Positions 43,246-52,614 of a DNA stretch of 64,000 bases are shown one piece after another. The notes beneath the pieces are model-generated. The model did no database searches, was not told the origin of the DNA, and saw nothing but the letters and a program-made list of their open reading frames with translations. The stretch is from [Actinomadura] parvosata subsp. kistnae (GTDB taxonomy: Bacteria; Actinomycetota; Actinomycetes; Streptosporangiales; Streptosporangiaceae). How positions within the stretch are numbered: the first letter of the stretch is position 1; each line of letters starts with the position of its first letter. The DNA is taken from assembly GCF_900323885.1 (NCBI RefSeq), contig NZ_OOHJ01000022.1, positions 1,302,001-1,366,000 on the forward strand, written 5' to 3'. The position numbers and the translations under genes were made by a program.

Positions 43246-45575
43246 GAGTTCCGGTCGTCTCCTTCGGAACTGCCGCGGGTGCGCACCCGGGTGCGGGTGC
43301 GGCGGGGCCGCTCGGGCTTGTCCTCGGCGGCGGCGGAACCCTCGGCGGGCTGGTCGGGAGCCTCGGCGGGAGCGTCGTCCCCCTTGGCCTCCTTCTCGGC
43401 CGCTTCCTTCTCGATGACCTCGACGGGCACCAGCGAGAGCTTGCCGCGGCCGTCGATCTCGGCGATCTCGACCTGGATCTTCTCGCCGACGCTCATGACG
43501 TCCTCGACGTTCTCGATGCGCTTGCCGCCGTGCAGCTTGCGGATCTGGGAGACGTGCAGCAGGCCGTCCTTGCCGGGCATGAGCGAGACGAACGCGCCGA
43601 AGGCGGCGATCTTGACGACCGTGCCCAGGTAACGCTCGCCCACCTCGGGCATGTGCGGGTTGGCGATGGCGTTGATCGCGGAGCGGGCGGCCTCGGCGGA
43701 GGGCCCGTCGGTGGCGCCGATGTAGATCGTGCCGTCGTCCTCGATGGTGATCTCGGCGCCCGTGTCGTCCTGGATCTGGTTGATCATCTTGCCCTTCGGG
43801 CCGATGACCTCGCCGATCTTGTCGACCGGGACCTTGATCGTGATGATCCGCGGCGCCGTCGGGTTCATCTCCGCCGGGGAGTCGATGGCCTCCTGCATCA
43901 CGTCGAGGATCGCCAGGCGGGCGCCCTTGGCCTGCTTGAGCGCGCCGGCCAGCACGCTGGCGGGGATGCCGTCGAGCTTGGTGTCGAGCTGCAGGGCGGT
44001 GATGACGTCCTTGGTGCCGGCGACCTTGAAGTCCATGTCGCCCATGGCGTCTTCGGCGCCGAGGATGTCGGTCAGGGTGACGTAGGTGTCGCCCTCGCCG
44101 ATCAGGCCCATCGCGATGCCCGCGACCATCTCCTTGAGCGGCACACCGGCGTCGAGCAGCGCCATCGTCGAGGCGCAGACCGAGCCCATCGAGGTGGAGC
44201 CGTTGGAGCCGAGGGCCTCGGAGACCTGCCGGATCGCATACGGGAACTCCTCGCGCGAGGGCAGCACCGGGATCAGCGCCCGCTCGGCCAGCGCGCCGTG
44301 GCCGATCTCGCGCCGCTTCGGCGAGCCGACGCGGCCGGTCTCACCGGTGGAGTAGGGCGGGAAGTTGTAGTTGTGCATGTAGCGCTTGGTCCGCTCGGGG
44401 TTGAGCGTGTCGATGACCTGCTCCATGCGCAGCATGTTGAGGGTGGTGATGCCCAGGATCTGGGTCTCGCCGCGCTCGAACAGCGCCGAGCCGTGCACCC
44501 GGGGCACCACGTGCACCTCGGCCGACAGGGCGCGGATGTCCTTCGTGCCGCGGCCGTCGATGCGGATGCCCTCGTTGATGACCCGCTCGCGCATGAGCTT
44601 CTTCATGACCGAGCGGAACGCGGCGGAGATCTCCTTCTCGCGCCCCTCGAACTCGGGCAGGAGCTTCTCGGCGGCCAGCGCCTTGACCTTCTCCAGCTCG
44701 TTCTCGCGCTCCTGCTTGCCGGCGATGGTCAGCGCGGCGGCCAGCTCGGTCTTGATCGCGGCCTCGACGGCGGCGTAGACGTCTTCCTGGTAGTCGAGGA
44801 AGACCGGGTACTCGGCCGTCTCCTTGGCCGCGACTCTCGCGATGCGCGACTGCGCCTCGCACAGCACCTTGATGAACGGCTTCGCCGCCTCGAGACCCTG
44901 CGCGACCGTCTCCTCGGTGGGAGCGACGGCGCCCTCGGCGACCAGCTTCAGCGTGTCCTTGGTGGACTCGGCCTCGACCATCATGATCGCGACGTCGCCG
45001 TCGTCGAGCACGCGGCCCGCCACGACCATGTCGAACGTGGCCCGCTCAAGCTCGGGGTGCGTCGGGAAGGCCACCCACTGGCCGTCGATCAGCGCCACCC
45101 GCACGCCGCCGATCGGGCCCGAGAAGGGCAGACCGGCGAGCTGCGTGGACAGCGACGCGGCGTTGATGGCGACCACGTCGTAGAGGTGGTCGGGGTTGAG
45201 CGCCATGACGGTCGCCACGACCTGCACCTCGTTGCGCAGGCCCTTGACGAACGACGGGCGCAGCGGCCGGTCGATCAGGCGGCAGGTGAGGATGGCGTCC
45301 TCGGAGGGACGGCCCTCACGGCGGAAGAACGAGCCGGGGATGCGCCCGGCCGCGTACATGCGCTCCTCGACGTCCACCGTCAGCGGGAAGAAGTCGAACT
45401 GCTCCTTGGGAGTCTTCGACGCGGTGGTCGCCGACAGCACCATCGTGTCGTTGTCGAGATAGGCGACGGCCGAGCCGGCCGCCTGACGCGCGAGCCGACC
45501 GGTCTCGAACCGGATCGTGCGCGTGCCGAAAGAGCCGTTGTCTATGACGGCTTCAGCAGTGTGGACACCCTCCAC
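43242..45575 (-). CDS. pnp: Polyribonucleotide nucleotidyltransferase (PNPase)
   Basis: The 777-aa enzyme has two RNase PH domains (~10-230 and ~330-560, including GRGTKDIRALSAEVHVVPR and SNGSTSMGSVCASTMALLDAG), a KH domain (~590-650, VIGPKGKMINQIQDDTGAEI) and an S1 domain (~655-730, GTVVKIAAFGAFVSLMPGKDG). The acidic/basic tail is typical of actinobacteria. It degrades RNA 3' to 5' with phosphate and may polymerise tails. It follows rpsO with a ~300-bp spacer that contains a hairpin. Confidence 0.96.
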   Translation of the reverse strand: MEGVHTAEAVIDNGSFGTRTIRFETGRLARQAAGSAVAYLDNDTMVLSATTASKTPKEQFDFFPLTVDVEERMYAAGRIPGSFFRREGRPSEDAILTCRLIDRPLRPSFVKGLRNEVQVVATVMALNPDHLYDVVAINAASLSTQLAGLPFSGPIGGVRVALIDGQWVAFPTHPELERATFDMVVAGRVLDDGDVAIMMVEAESTKDTLKLVAEGAVAPTEETVAQGLEAAKPFIKVLCEAQSRIARVAAKETAEYPVFLDYQEDVYAAVEAAIKTELAAALTIAGKQERENELEKVKALAAEKLLPEFEGREKEISAAFRSVMKKLMRERVINEGIRIDGRGTKDIRALSAEVHVVPRVHGSALFERGETQILGITTLNMLRMEQVIDTLNPERTKRYMHNYNFPPYSTGETGRVGSPKRREIGHGALAERALIPVLPSREEFPYAIRQVSEALGSNGSTSMGSVCASTMALLDAGVPLKEMVAGIAMGLIGEGDTYVTLTDILGAEDAMGDMDFKVAGTKDVITALQLDTKLDGIPASVLAGALKQAKGARLAILDVMQEAIDSPAEMNPTAPRIITIKVPVDKIGEVIGPKGKMINQIQDDTGAEITIEDDGTIYIGATDGPSAEAARSAINAIANPHMPEVGERYLGTVVKIAAFGAFVSLMPGKDGLLHVSQIRKLHGGKRIENVEDVMSVGEKIQVEIAEIDGRGKLSLVPVEVIEKEAAEKEAKGDDAPAEAPDQPAEGSAAAEDKPERPRRTRTRVRTRGSSEGDDRNS

Positions 45576-45839
45576 GGGGGACCTCCTTGTGGTCGGTCTC
45601 CCGCGCCCTTTTTCTCACCGGCACCCTCGTTAGGTGCAGCGCCGGTCTTCGATCGAAGCGCCCGGTCAAGTGCGTTCTTACCGGAAGCCACTACCGAGGA
45701 CCGGCCCGCAGGCGTCGCGGGTCGCATGGTGCTGAACGGACGCGGGGGCTGTGTGTCTCGGATCTTCAGTTGTACGTCAGGCGCGGGGGCGTTTCACGCC
45801 GCCACGCGTCCGACCGTATGGGGTCCTACCCCATATGAG

Positions 45840-45869
45840 AAGGGAGCGGCGCGGACGCCGCTCCCTTTT
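45840..45869. terminator. Hairpin between rpsO and pnp
   Basis: AAGGGAGCGGCG / CGCCGCTCCCTT form a perfect 12-bp stem with a CGGA loop just past the rpsO stop. A TTTT run lies on the plus-strand 3' side. On the minus transcript it may partly terminate rpsO mRNA or be a processing site before pnp, a region known for autoregulation in other bacteria. Confidence 0.7.
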
Positions 45870-45873
45870 CATG

Positions 45874-46143
45874 CTATCGGCGCAGACCGAGCCGCTCGAT
45901 GAGCGTGCGGTAGCGCTGGATGTCGACCTTCTGCAGGTACTTCAGCAGGCGGCGCCGGCGACCCACGAGCAGCAGCAGACCACGACGGCTGTGGTGGTCG
46001 TGCTTGTGCGTCTTCAGGTGCTCGGTCAGCTCGCTGATGCGCTTGCTGAGCAGCGCGATCTGCACCTCGGGCGAACCGGTGTCGCCTTCGGCCGTCGCGT
46101 ACTCACTGATGATGGTCTTCTTGGCAGCGGTGTCGAGGGACAC
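45874..46143 (-). CDS. rpsO: 30S ribosomal protein S15
   Basis: The GTG at 46143 preceded by AAGGAG gives exactly 89 aa (SLDTAAKKTIISEYATAEGD, GSPEVQIALLSKRISELTEHL, HDHHSRRGLLLLVGRRRRLL, YLQKVDIQRYRTLIERLGLR), the canonical S15 length. It binds 16S rRNA helices 20-22 early in 30S assembly. An upstream ATG at 46167 would add 8 atypical residues. It precedes pnp as usual. Confidence 0.96.
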   Translation of the reverse strand: MSLDTAAKKTIISEYATAEGDTGSPEVQIALLSKRISELTEHLKTHKHDHHSRRGLLLLVGRRRRLLKYLQKVDIQRYRTLIERLGLRR

Positions 46144-46300
46144 GGCTCTCCTTCGATCTACGGACACGCGCGAATGAGATGGAAGCGCGAACGACCGTGC
46201 GTGCCTACAGTCGCCGCGTGAAGGCCTTCATGGGCAGCGCGCAGCGCCACCGCTACAGAGCCGACATGCAAGGTTACCACCTCATGTCCAATGCGCGGAC

Positions 46301-46708
46301 TCACGCCGAAGCGTAGCCGCCCGCGAACTCCTCCGACGGCGCGATGGGCGTGATCACGTCGATCAGCACGCCGTTGGGGTCGGCGACGATGAAGTGGCGC
46401 TGCCCGAAATCCTCGTCGCGCAGGCCCAGCTCGGGCACCAGCCCTTCGCCTGCCACCAGTCTGCCCCATTCGGCGTCCACGTCGTCCACCTCGAAGTTGA
46501 GCAGCAGCCCGGTGACCGGCCTGCGGTAGGCGGCGGGCAGGGTCGGGTGCGCGTGGTCGAGCAGGGCCAGCTCGTACGGCCCGCGGCGCAGGCTCACGTA
46601 CCAGTCGGCCTCGAACGTCACCTCAAAGCCGAACAGCCGCACGTAGAAGTCGGTGGATCCGGCGACGTCGGAGGTGCAGATCACCGGATAGAAGCTGCTG
46701 AGCCGCAT
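46301..46708 (-). CDS. VOC (glyoxalase/bleomycin resistance) superfamily protein
   Basis: The 135-aa protein (ATG 46708, MRLSSFYPVICTSDVAGSTDFYVRLFG) has two beta-alpha-beta-beta-beta modules ending with FGQRHFIVADPNGVLIDVITPI. VOC proteins bind a metal or sequester drugs. The substrate is unknown. It is divergent from a TetR regulator and shares two palindromic operators with it, so repression by that TetR is likely. It interrupts the otherwise conserved translation block. Confidence 0.9.
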   Translation of the reverse strand: MRLSSFYPVICTSDVAGSTDFYVRLFGFEVTFEADWYVSLRRGPYELALLDHAHPTLPAAYRRPVTGLLLNFEVDDVDAEWGRLVAGEGLVPELGLRDEDFGQRHFIVADPNGVLIDVITPIAPSEEFAGGYASA

Positions 46709-46724
46709 GACGACCTTCCTTTCA

Positions 46725-46772
46725 CATACCGATGGTATGCGAAGGTACGCTAGTTCGCCTACCATCGGTATG
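46725..46772. promoter_or_regulatory. Two palindromic TetR operators between the VOC and tetR genes
   Basis: CATACC-GAT-GGTATG (46725-46739) is a perfect palindrome, and CCTACC-ATC-GGTATG (46758-46772) matches it with one deviation. Their centres are 33 bp apart, about three helical turns, placing both on one face of DNA. They lie between the divergent starts at 46708 and 46790. Confidence 0.75.
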
Positions 46773-46789
46773 TCAAAGGGGGGCGGCGG

Positions 46790-47404
46790 ATGAGCAGGGC
46801 CGAGCAGAAGGAACGCACCAGGCAGACGCTCGTGGCCGAGAGCCGGCGGCTGTTCGCGTCCAGGGGCTACACGGGAGTGGGCCTGGCCGAGATCGTGCGC
46901 GAGTCCGGGGTCACCAAAGGGGCCCTCTACCACCACTTCGCGGGCGGCAAGACGGCGCTGTTCCGCGCGGTGCTGGAGGAGGTGCAGCAGGAGGTGGCGG
47001 CCCGGGTGGTGGCCGCGGCGGAGGCGGCAGGCGACCCGTGGCAGCGGCTCAAGGCCGGGTGCGCGGCGTTCGTCGAGGCCAGCGCGGATCCCGAGGTGCA
47101 GCGCATCATGCTCATCGACGGCCCGGCCGTGCTCGGCTGGAGCGAGTGGCGGGCCATCGACGAGGCCACCTCGGCCGCCCACCTGGCGCAGGCGCTGGCC
47201 GAGCTGGTGGACGGCGGCGTGATCCCGCCGCAGCCGGTGGCGCCGCTGACCCGGCTGCTGTCAGGCGCGATGAACGAGGCGGCGCTGTGGCTGGCCCGCT
47301 CCACCGACCCGGGCGACCTCGCGAACACGCTGGCCGCCCTGTCAACGCTGCTGGAAGGGCTGCGCCGGGGGTCGGCCCATGGGGCAGCCCGGGTCAGCTT
47401 GTGA
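46790..47404 (+). CDS. TetR family transcriptional regulator
   Basis: The 204-aa protein has an N-terminal helix-turn-helix (~10-60: RLFASRGYTGVGLAEIVRES, GVTKGALYHHFAGGKTALF) and a helical ligand domain with GPAVLGWSEWRAID and MNEAALWLA, the group that includes efflux or detoxification regulators. It would repress itself and the divergent VOC gene through the two palindromes upstream. Its 3' end overlaps the convergent ribF stop by about 11 nt. Confidence 0.92.
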   Translation: MSRAEQKERTRQTLVAESRRLFASRGYTGVGLAEIVRESGVTKGALYHHFAGGKTALFRAVLEEVQQEVAARVVAAAEAAGDPWQRLKAGCAAFVEASADPEVQRIMLIDGPAVLGWSEWRAIDEATSAAHLAQALAELVDGGVIPPQPVAPLTRLLSGAMNEAALWLARSTDPGDLANTLAALSTLLEGLRRGSAHGAARVSL

Positions 47405-48320
47405 GGCGGCGGGTCGCGTCGACGTCGGCGTGGATCTGGGCGATCAGCGACTCGATCGACTCGAACCGCGTGTTGCCGCGCAGCCGCGCCGCGAACTCCA
47501 CCGCCACGTGCACCCCGTACAGCTCCAGATCGTCCCGATCCAGCGCGTACGCCTCCACCGTGCGCGGCACCCCCTCGAACGTCGGGTTCGTCCCGACCGA
47601 GATGGCCGCCGGCCACCGCTCCCCCGCGTACACGGCGGGCAGATTGGCCACCGCCACGCATTCCAGCCACCCCGCATAGACCCCGTCGGCCGGGATCGCG
47701 GTGTACTGCGGCGTCTCGACGTTCGCGGTCGGGAAACCGAGCTGGCGCCCGCGCTGGTAACCGCGCACGACCACGCCCTCCACCCGGTGCGGCCGCCCCA
47801 GCAGCTCGCCGGCCCGCGCCACGTCCCCCTCGACCAGCAGCTCCCTGATCAGGGTGGACGACACGCCGTCGAGCAGCGGCACCGACTCCACCTCGAACCC
47901 GTACATCTCCCCCAGCGTCCGCAGGGTCTCGACATCGCCCTTGGCGCCCTGCCCGAACGCGAAGTTCTCCCCCACCACCACGACCGCCGCCCGCAGCCGC
48001 TCGGCCAGCACGCTGTGCGCGAACTCCTCGGGCGTCGTGCGCGACAACCCCAGCGTGAACTCCACCACGTCCACCTCGTCCACCCCGAGCCCCGCCAGCA
48101 GCTCGGCCCGGCGCCGCGCACTCCCCAGCCGGTACGGGTGCGACCCCGGCCGCACGACCTCGTCGGGATGCGGCTCGAACGTCACGGCCACGCTGCGCAG
48201 CCCCCGCTCGCGGGCGACGGCCACGGTGCGCTCGACCACCCGCCGGTGCCCGAGGTGGACCCCGTCGTACACGCCGATGGTGACGACAGACCTCTCCGAT
48301 GCCTCCACGCCAGGCCCCAT
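47394..48320 (-). CDS. ribF: Bifunctional riboflavin kinase/FAD synthetase
   Basis: From ATG 48320 (MGPGVEASERSVVTIGVYDGVHLGH) the protein is 308 aa. The adenylyltransferase domain has GVYDGVHLGHRRV and VVGENFAFGQGAKGD. The C-terminal riboflavin kinase domain has GRQLGFPTANVE. It makes FMN and FAD from riboflavin. The open frame extends to 48,416, but those residues do not match the family. It follows truB in the block order, with a methyltransferase and a membrane protein gene inserted on the other strand. Confidence 0.93.
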   Translation of the reverse strand: MGPGVEASERSVVTIGVYDGVHLGHRRVVERTVAVARERGLRSVAVTFEPHPDEVVRPGSHPYRLGSARRRAELLAGLGVDEVDVVEFTLGLSRTTPEEFAHSVLAERLRAAVVVVGENFAFGQGAKGDVETLRTLGEMYGFEVESVPLLDGVSSTLIRELLVEGDVARAGELLGRPHRVEGVVVRGYQRGRQLGFPTANVETPQYTAIPADGVYAGWLECVAVANLPAVYAGERWPAAISVGTNPTFEGVPRTVEAYALDRDDLELYGVHVAVEFAARLRGNTRFESIESLIAQIHADVDATRRLTS

Positions 48321-48414
48321 TCGCTCGTCATTCGCTCGTCCACCGGATGAACCCGTACAAGCCTGCCATGCGCCGCGGCCTGCCCGGCAATCGAGGGCAC
48401 TATCATCGGGCATC

Positions 48415-49434
48415 ATGCCTCGTTACGCGCTCCTGATCCTGCCTGCCTTCAACCGGGTCTACGGTGAGAGCTCCGTCCGGCTGACCCGCAGCGAGCTGGC
48501 CGTCTTCAGCGCCCGCGGCCTTGAGGGCGAGGTTCTGGGCAGCGAGGAGACGCGCATCGGCGGGGTGCCGTACGTGGCGTTCGAGACGGCGCGCCCGCTG
48601 AGCGAGCCCGACGTGCGGCTGCTGTCGAACCTGTCGTCCGTGTACGCGGTGTTCGGCCTCGAAGGCGACCTGCTGCGGCCCCTGGAGATGCGCTCGCGCG
48701 ACCGGCTGAGCAGCGACCTGATCACGATCCAGAAGTACGCGGGCAAGACGAACGAGCACTTCACGAAGCTGCTGCTCAACGTCACCGCGCTGGCCGGCGA
48801 CAAGGGGCTCGGCGACGGGCTGCAGGTGTTCGACCCGATGTGCGGCCGGGGCACCACGCTCAACCAGGCCCTCATGTACGGCTACGACGCCTACGGCATC
48901 GACGTCGACGGCAAGGACTTCGAGGCGTACACCGGCTTCATCAAGACGTGGCTGCGCAACAAGCGGCTCAAGCACACGGCCGAGACCGTGCCGGTGCGCC
49001 GCGATCGGGCCCTGGTGGGGCGGCGGCTCAACGTCACGTTCGGGCTGTCGAAGGAGGCCGTGAAGGCCGGTGACGTGCAGCACCTGGCCGTGGTGAACGC
49101 CGACACGCTCAAGAGCCGCGAGTTCTTCAAGCCGCGCTCGTTCGACGTGCTGGCCACTGACGCCCCGTACGGCGTCCAGCACGGCAGCAAGGGCGGCGCC
49201 GGCCTGTCACGCAGCCCGCTGGAGCTGCTGGGCCGGGCCGTGCCGGTCTGGGCGGAGCTGCTGCGGCCGGGCGGCGCGATGGGCATCGCCTGGAACACCT
49301 ACGGCGGCAAGAGCGCCGACCTGGCCAGGATCCTCACCGAGGCGGGCCTCGACGTGATGGACTATCCCGACTTCGAGCACTGGGTGGACCAGGCGATCGT
49401 GCGCGACATCATCGTGGCCAGGAAGCCCCGCTAA
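48415..49434 (+). CDS. TRM11-like SAM-dependent RNA/DNA methyltransferase
   Basis: The 339-aa protein has an N-terminal substrate-binding part (~1-110) and a C-terminal Rossmann methyltransferase with VFDPMCGRGTTLNQALMYG (SAM loop), YGIDVDGKDF, and the catalytic ATDAPYGVQHGS (D-P-Y-type motif of amino-methyltransferases). Family relatives methylate guanosine in tRNA. It is divergent from ribF and not part of the usual block. Confidence 0.88.
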   Translation: MPRYALLILPAFNRVYGESSVRLTRSELAVFSARGLEGEVLGSEETRIGGVPYVAFETARPLSEPDVRLLSNLSSVYAVFGLEGDLLRPLEMRSRDRLSSDLITIQKYAGKTNEHFTKLLLNVTALAGDKGLGDGLQVFDPMCGRGTTLNQALMYGYDAYGIDVDGKDFEAYTGFIKTWLRNKRLKHTAETVPVRRDRALVGRRLNVTFGLSKEAVKAGDVQHLAVVNADTLKSREFFKPRSFDVLATDAPYGVQHGSKGGAGLSRSPLELLGRAVPVWAELLRPGGAMGIAWNTYGGKSADLARILTEAGLDVMDYPDFEHWVDQAIVRDIIVARKPR

Positions 49435-49817
49435 GGCGTGTTCCTTGGATCGGGGGTCGATCTGACCTTCGATCCGGCTTCTCCTCCTGACACGCCGGCG
49501 ACTGCCGGTGCTGCTGAACCGCATCCGGCTGCCCCGACCGGGCGGTATCGGCCGGGCACGCACCCGGCTGGACAGCCGCATCCGCTACCGGGCCACCACC
49601 CGGATCGCCGGCATCATGATCTGGTCACGCGCCCGACCCGATCGGCCTCACCCTGCCTGATCGGGGAAACACGCCGCAGCGGCACCGGCCTACCGCGGGC
49701 GCGGTAGATCCGCTACGGCGTGCGCGGCAGGGGGAAGTGCCTCCATCAGTGGGATGACCTGCGGCTGGTCCGGCGGACATAGTTCTTGGCGTCCAGTCGT
49801 AGAAGGAGGAGCCCCTC
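49435..49817. other. Intergenic region, possible decayed mobile DNA
   Basis: No intact gene is seen. A short plus-strand stretch (49,480-49,660) encodes LTRRRLPVLLNRIRLPRPGG and RYRATTRIAGIMIW, which vaguely recalls transposase C-termini, but I could not assign it. The ribosome site of the next gene (AGAAGGAGG near 49,801) ends the region. Confidence 0.35.
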
Positions 49818-50210
49818 ATGTCCGTGCTGTCCATGCTCGCCTCACCGATCTGTACGTCGGCCGCCGAATGCGCGGGCCAGGGCGTCGACAACTTCCTCGG
49901 GACCCCTCAGCGGATCTGGGCCAGCGTGGCCGCGCTGGTGTCGCTGGCCGCCGTGGCCGCCGGCTGGCTGGCGCTGCGGCGCTCCAGCCGCGGCATCGGC
50001 AACGGCGGGCGGAACGGGGCCGTCGTGGCGCTGGCCGGAGGCCTCATCGGCGCGGTCAACGGCGTGGTGAACCTGGCCGTCGCCGACGGTGGCCTCGGCA
50101 CCGGCAACGGCGTGTTCGGCGGTGCGGTGGCCCTGGCGCTCGGGCTGGCCGGTACGGCGCTCGGCGGGCTGGTGCTGGCCCGCTCCCGCCGTACTCACCC
50201 GAGCGCCTAA
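49818..50210 (+). CDS. DUF6223-like small membrane protein
   Basis: The 130-aa protein has a short N-terminal hydrophobic segment and three strong helices: RIWASVAALVSLAAVAAGWL, NGAVVALAGGLIGAVNGVVN and FGGAVALALGLAGTALGGLV. AGAAGGAGG lies about 10 nt before the ATG. It resembles DUF6223 proteins of actinomycetes, whose function is unknown. It overlaps the convergent truB gene by 4 nt. Confidence 0.75.
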   Translation: MSVLSMLASPICTSAAECAGQGVDNFLGTPQRIWASVAALVSLAAVAAGWLALRRSSRGIGNGGRNGAVVALAGGLIGAVNGVVNLAVADGGLGTGNGVFGGAVALALGLAGTALGGLVLARSRRTHPSA

Positions 50211-51079
50211 CCGACGAAGACGGCGAGGGGCTTGGCGACGCGGCCCTGCTCCTCCACCAGTGCCAGCAGCTCGCCCTCCGGCCCGAACACGCCGATCGGC
50301 CCCGTGCCGAGCCCCGACGCGGGCAGCCGGCCGCCGTGCCCGATGATCCGGGCCTCCTCGGCCGTGACGTCGCGGCGCGGGAACGCCGCCGCCACCGCCT
50401 CGCCGATCGGCAGGATCACGCACTCCTCCGAGAGCTGCTCGATGCTCCTGGCCAGCGACACGTCGTACGGCCCCACCCGGGTGCGCCGCAGCCGCGTCAG
50501 GTGGCCGCCGACGCCGAGGGCGGCGCCGAGGTCGCGGGCCAGCGAGCGGATGTAGGTGCCGCTGGAGCAGGTGATGACGGCGTCCACGTCCACGACGTCG
50601 CCGCCGGCCCTGATGTCGAGCACGTCGAACTGCCGCACGGTGACGGGCCGGGCCGCCAGCGCGACCTCCTCGCCCGCGCGGGCCTTCTTGTAGGCCCGCT
50701 GGCCGTTCACCTTGATGGCGCTGACCTGCGGCGGGACCTGCATGATCGCTCCGGTCAGCGCCGCGACGCCCTTGTGGATCTCGGGTGCGGTGACGTCGGC
50801 CGCCGAGGCGGTGGCGACGACCTCGCCCTCGGCGTCGTCGGTGTTGGTGCTCACGCCGAGCCGGATCGTGGCCTCGTACACCTTCTCCGTGAGCGTCAGG
50901 TGCCCGAGCAGCCTGGTCGCCTTCTCCACGCCGACCACCAGCACGCCCGTCGCCATCGGGTCGAGCGTGCCGGCGTGCCCCACCCGGCGGGTGCCCGCGA
51001 TGCGCCGCATCTTGGCCACCACGTCGTGGGAGGTCCACTCGCCCGGCTTGTCGACGATGATCAGACCGCTCTCGGCCAT
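50207..51079 (-). CDS. truB: tRNA pseudouridine(55) synthase
   Basis: The 290-aa enzyme has GLIIVDKPGEWTSHDVV and the catalytic Asp40 in GHAGTLDPMATGVL, and later CSSGTYIRSLARDLG. It converts U55 of tRNA to pseudouridine. It is immediately downstream of the nrnA-like gene, with the start next to its stop, so they are coupled. Confidence 0.95.
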   Translation of the reverse strand: MAESGLIIVDKPGEWTSHDVVAKMRRIAGTRRVGHAGTLDPMATGVLVVGVEKATRLLGHLTLTEKVYEATIRLGVSTNTDDAEGEVVATASAADVTAPEIHKGVAALTGAIMQVPPQVSAIKVNGQRAYKKARAGEEVALAARPVTVRQFDVLDIRAGGDVVDVDAVITCSSGTYIRSLARDLGAALGVGGHLTRLRRTRVGPYDVSLARSIEQLSEECVILPIGEAVAAAFPRRDVTAEEARIIGHGGRLPASGLGTGPIGVFGPEGELLALVEEQGRVAKPLAVFVG

Positions 51080-52120
51080 CTAGGAAACCCTCCGCAGCTC
51101 GCGCCGGAACTTGGCCATGGTCTCCTCCACGGTGTCGTACGAGGTGTAGCCGGCGGCGTTGTGATGGCCGCCGCCGCCGAGCGCCGCGCACACGGCCGCG
51201 ACGTCGACGGTGCCCTTGGACCGGGTGGAGACCTGCCAGTCGCCGTGGTCGTCCTCCTTGAGCACGACCGCGACCTCGGCCTCGTCGGCGCGGCGCACGA
51301 TGTCGATGATGCCTTCGAGCTCGGAGTACGGCAGCCCGTACGCGGCCCGGTCGACGCGGGAGACGTACGTCCAGACGAGCGAGCCCTCCAGCGTCACCCG
51401 CTCCAGCGCGTGCGCCAGCACCTTGAGGTAGCCGAACGGCGAGCGGTCCCACAGCTCGCGGGCGATCTCGTCGGTACGCAGCCCGGTGGCGACGAGCCTG
51501 GCCGCCATCTGGTGCACGGCGGGCGTGACCGAGGAGTAGCGGAACGACCCGGTGTCGGTGACGAGCCCCGCGTACAGGCAGGTGGCGATGTCGCGGTCGA
51601 GCCGCCCGCCGAGCCGGTAGACGAGCTGCTCGGCCAGCATCGCGGTGGCCGCGGCCTTGGCGTCGATGAGGTCGAGCGTGCCGAACCCGGTGTTCGACGG
51701 GTGGTGGTCGACGACGATGACCTCGCGTGCCGAGGCCGCGTTGGCGCCCAGGAGGCCCACCCGCTCGAACGTCGAGCAGTCGAAGACGATCATCAGGTCG
51801 GGCGCGGCGGGGAACTGCTCCGGCGGCACCAGCATCTCCTGCCCCGGCAGGAAGCCCAGCAGGCGCGGCACCGCGAAGTGCCGGTCGCCGAACGACGCCA
51901 CCACCCGCTTGCCCATCGAGCGCAGCACGAACGCCACGGCGAGCATCGACCCGAGCGCGTCGCCGTCGGGGTTGACGTGGCAGGCCAGCCCGATCTCGTC
52001 GTGCTGGCCGATCAGCCGCAGCGCCCGATCCCACGATGACTCGGGGATCGGGCAGCACTCCATAGGACGCCGCTCCAGGCTGGCCGGGCGGTCGGTCCTG
52101 TCGCGCACGTCGGGCGTCAC
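51080..52120 (-). CDS. DHH/DHHA1 family nanoRNase / pAp phosphatase (NrnA-like)
   Basis: The 346-aa phosphoesterase has ACHVNPDGDALGSML, FDCSTFERVG, VDHHPSNTGFG (DHH motif) and a DHHA1 domain ending GGGGHHNAAGY. It cleaves very short RNAs and 3'-phosphoadenosine 5'-phosphate. It overlaps rbfA by 4 nt and lies directly before truB, the normal actinobacterial order. The true start could be a little downstream of 52,120 (for example MECCPIPESSW). Confidence 0.92.
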   Translation of the reverse strand: MTPDVRDRTDRPASLERRPMECCPIPESSWDRALRLIGQHDEIGLACHVNPDGDALGSMLAVAFVLRSMGKRVVASFGDRHFAVPRLLGFLPGQEMLVPPEQFPAAPDLMIVFDCSTFERVGLLGANAASAREVIVVDHHPSNTGFGTLDLIDAKAAATAMLAEQLVYRLGGRLDRDIATCLYAGLVTDTGSFRYSSVTPAVHQMAARLVATGLRTDEIARELWDRSPFGYLKVLAHALERVTLEGSLVWTYVSRVDRAAYGLPYSELEGIIDIVRRADEAEVAVVLKEDDHGDWQVSTRSKGTVDVAAVCAALGGGGHHNAAGYTSYDTVEETMAKFRRELRRVS

Positions 52121-52575
52121 GCCTGGTCTTCCCTGCTCACCTCGAGGTCTTCCTCGTCGTCGGGCTTGCGGTAGGGGTCGGGCTCGCCGGCGTAGGAGGC
52201 CTTCTCGGCCTGCCGCGCCACTTCGGCGTCGCGCGCCCGCGCGGCGTTGATCAGATCGTCGAGGTGGCGCGCGTTGTCGGGCAGCGGGTCGTGCTTGAAC
52301 GTCAGCGTCGGGGCGAACCGCACCCCGGTCTGCTTGCCCACCTCGGAGCGGATGATGCCCTTGGCGCTTTCGAGGGCGGCGGCGCTGTCGGCGCGCTCGG
52401 CCTCGGAGCCGAACACCGTGTAGAAGACCGTCGCGTCGCGCAGGTCAGCGGTGACGCGGGTGTCGGTCACGGTGACGAAGCCCAGACGCGGATCCTTGAT
52501 CCGGCGCTCCAGCATCTCGGCGACGATCTGCTGGATGCGGTCGGCGAGCTTGCGCGCTCGTGCTGCATCCACCAT
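52117..52575 (-). CDS. rbfA: 30S ribosome-binding factor
   Basis: The 152-aa protein has ARKLADRIQQIVAEMLERRI, FVTVTDTRVTADLRDATVFY and RFAPTLTFKHD, a KH-like fold. The C-terminal tail is charged and disordered. It assists maturation of the 16S rRNA 5' end. It sits between the DUF503 gene and the nrnA-like gene. Confidence 0.94.
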   Translation of the reverse strand: MVDAARARKLADRIQQIVAEMLERRIKDPRLGFVTVTDTRVTADLRDATVFYTVFGSEAERADSAAALESAKGIIRSEVGKQTGVRFAPTLTFKHDPLPDNARHLDDLINAARARDAEVARQAEKASYAGEPDPYRKPDDEEDLEVSREDQA

Positions 52576-52614
52576 GTTGGCTCCCCCTCACGCACGAACG
52601 GGCCGTGCAGTCGT

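Noticed and set aside
49754..52039. Long open frames on both strands around truB and the nrnA-like gene
   Set aside because: They overlap well-supported conserved genes in the same region in other frames.
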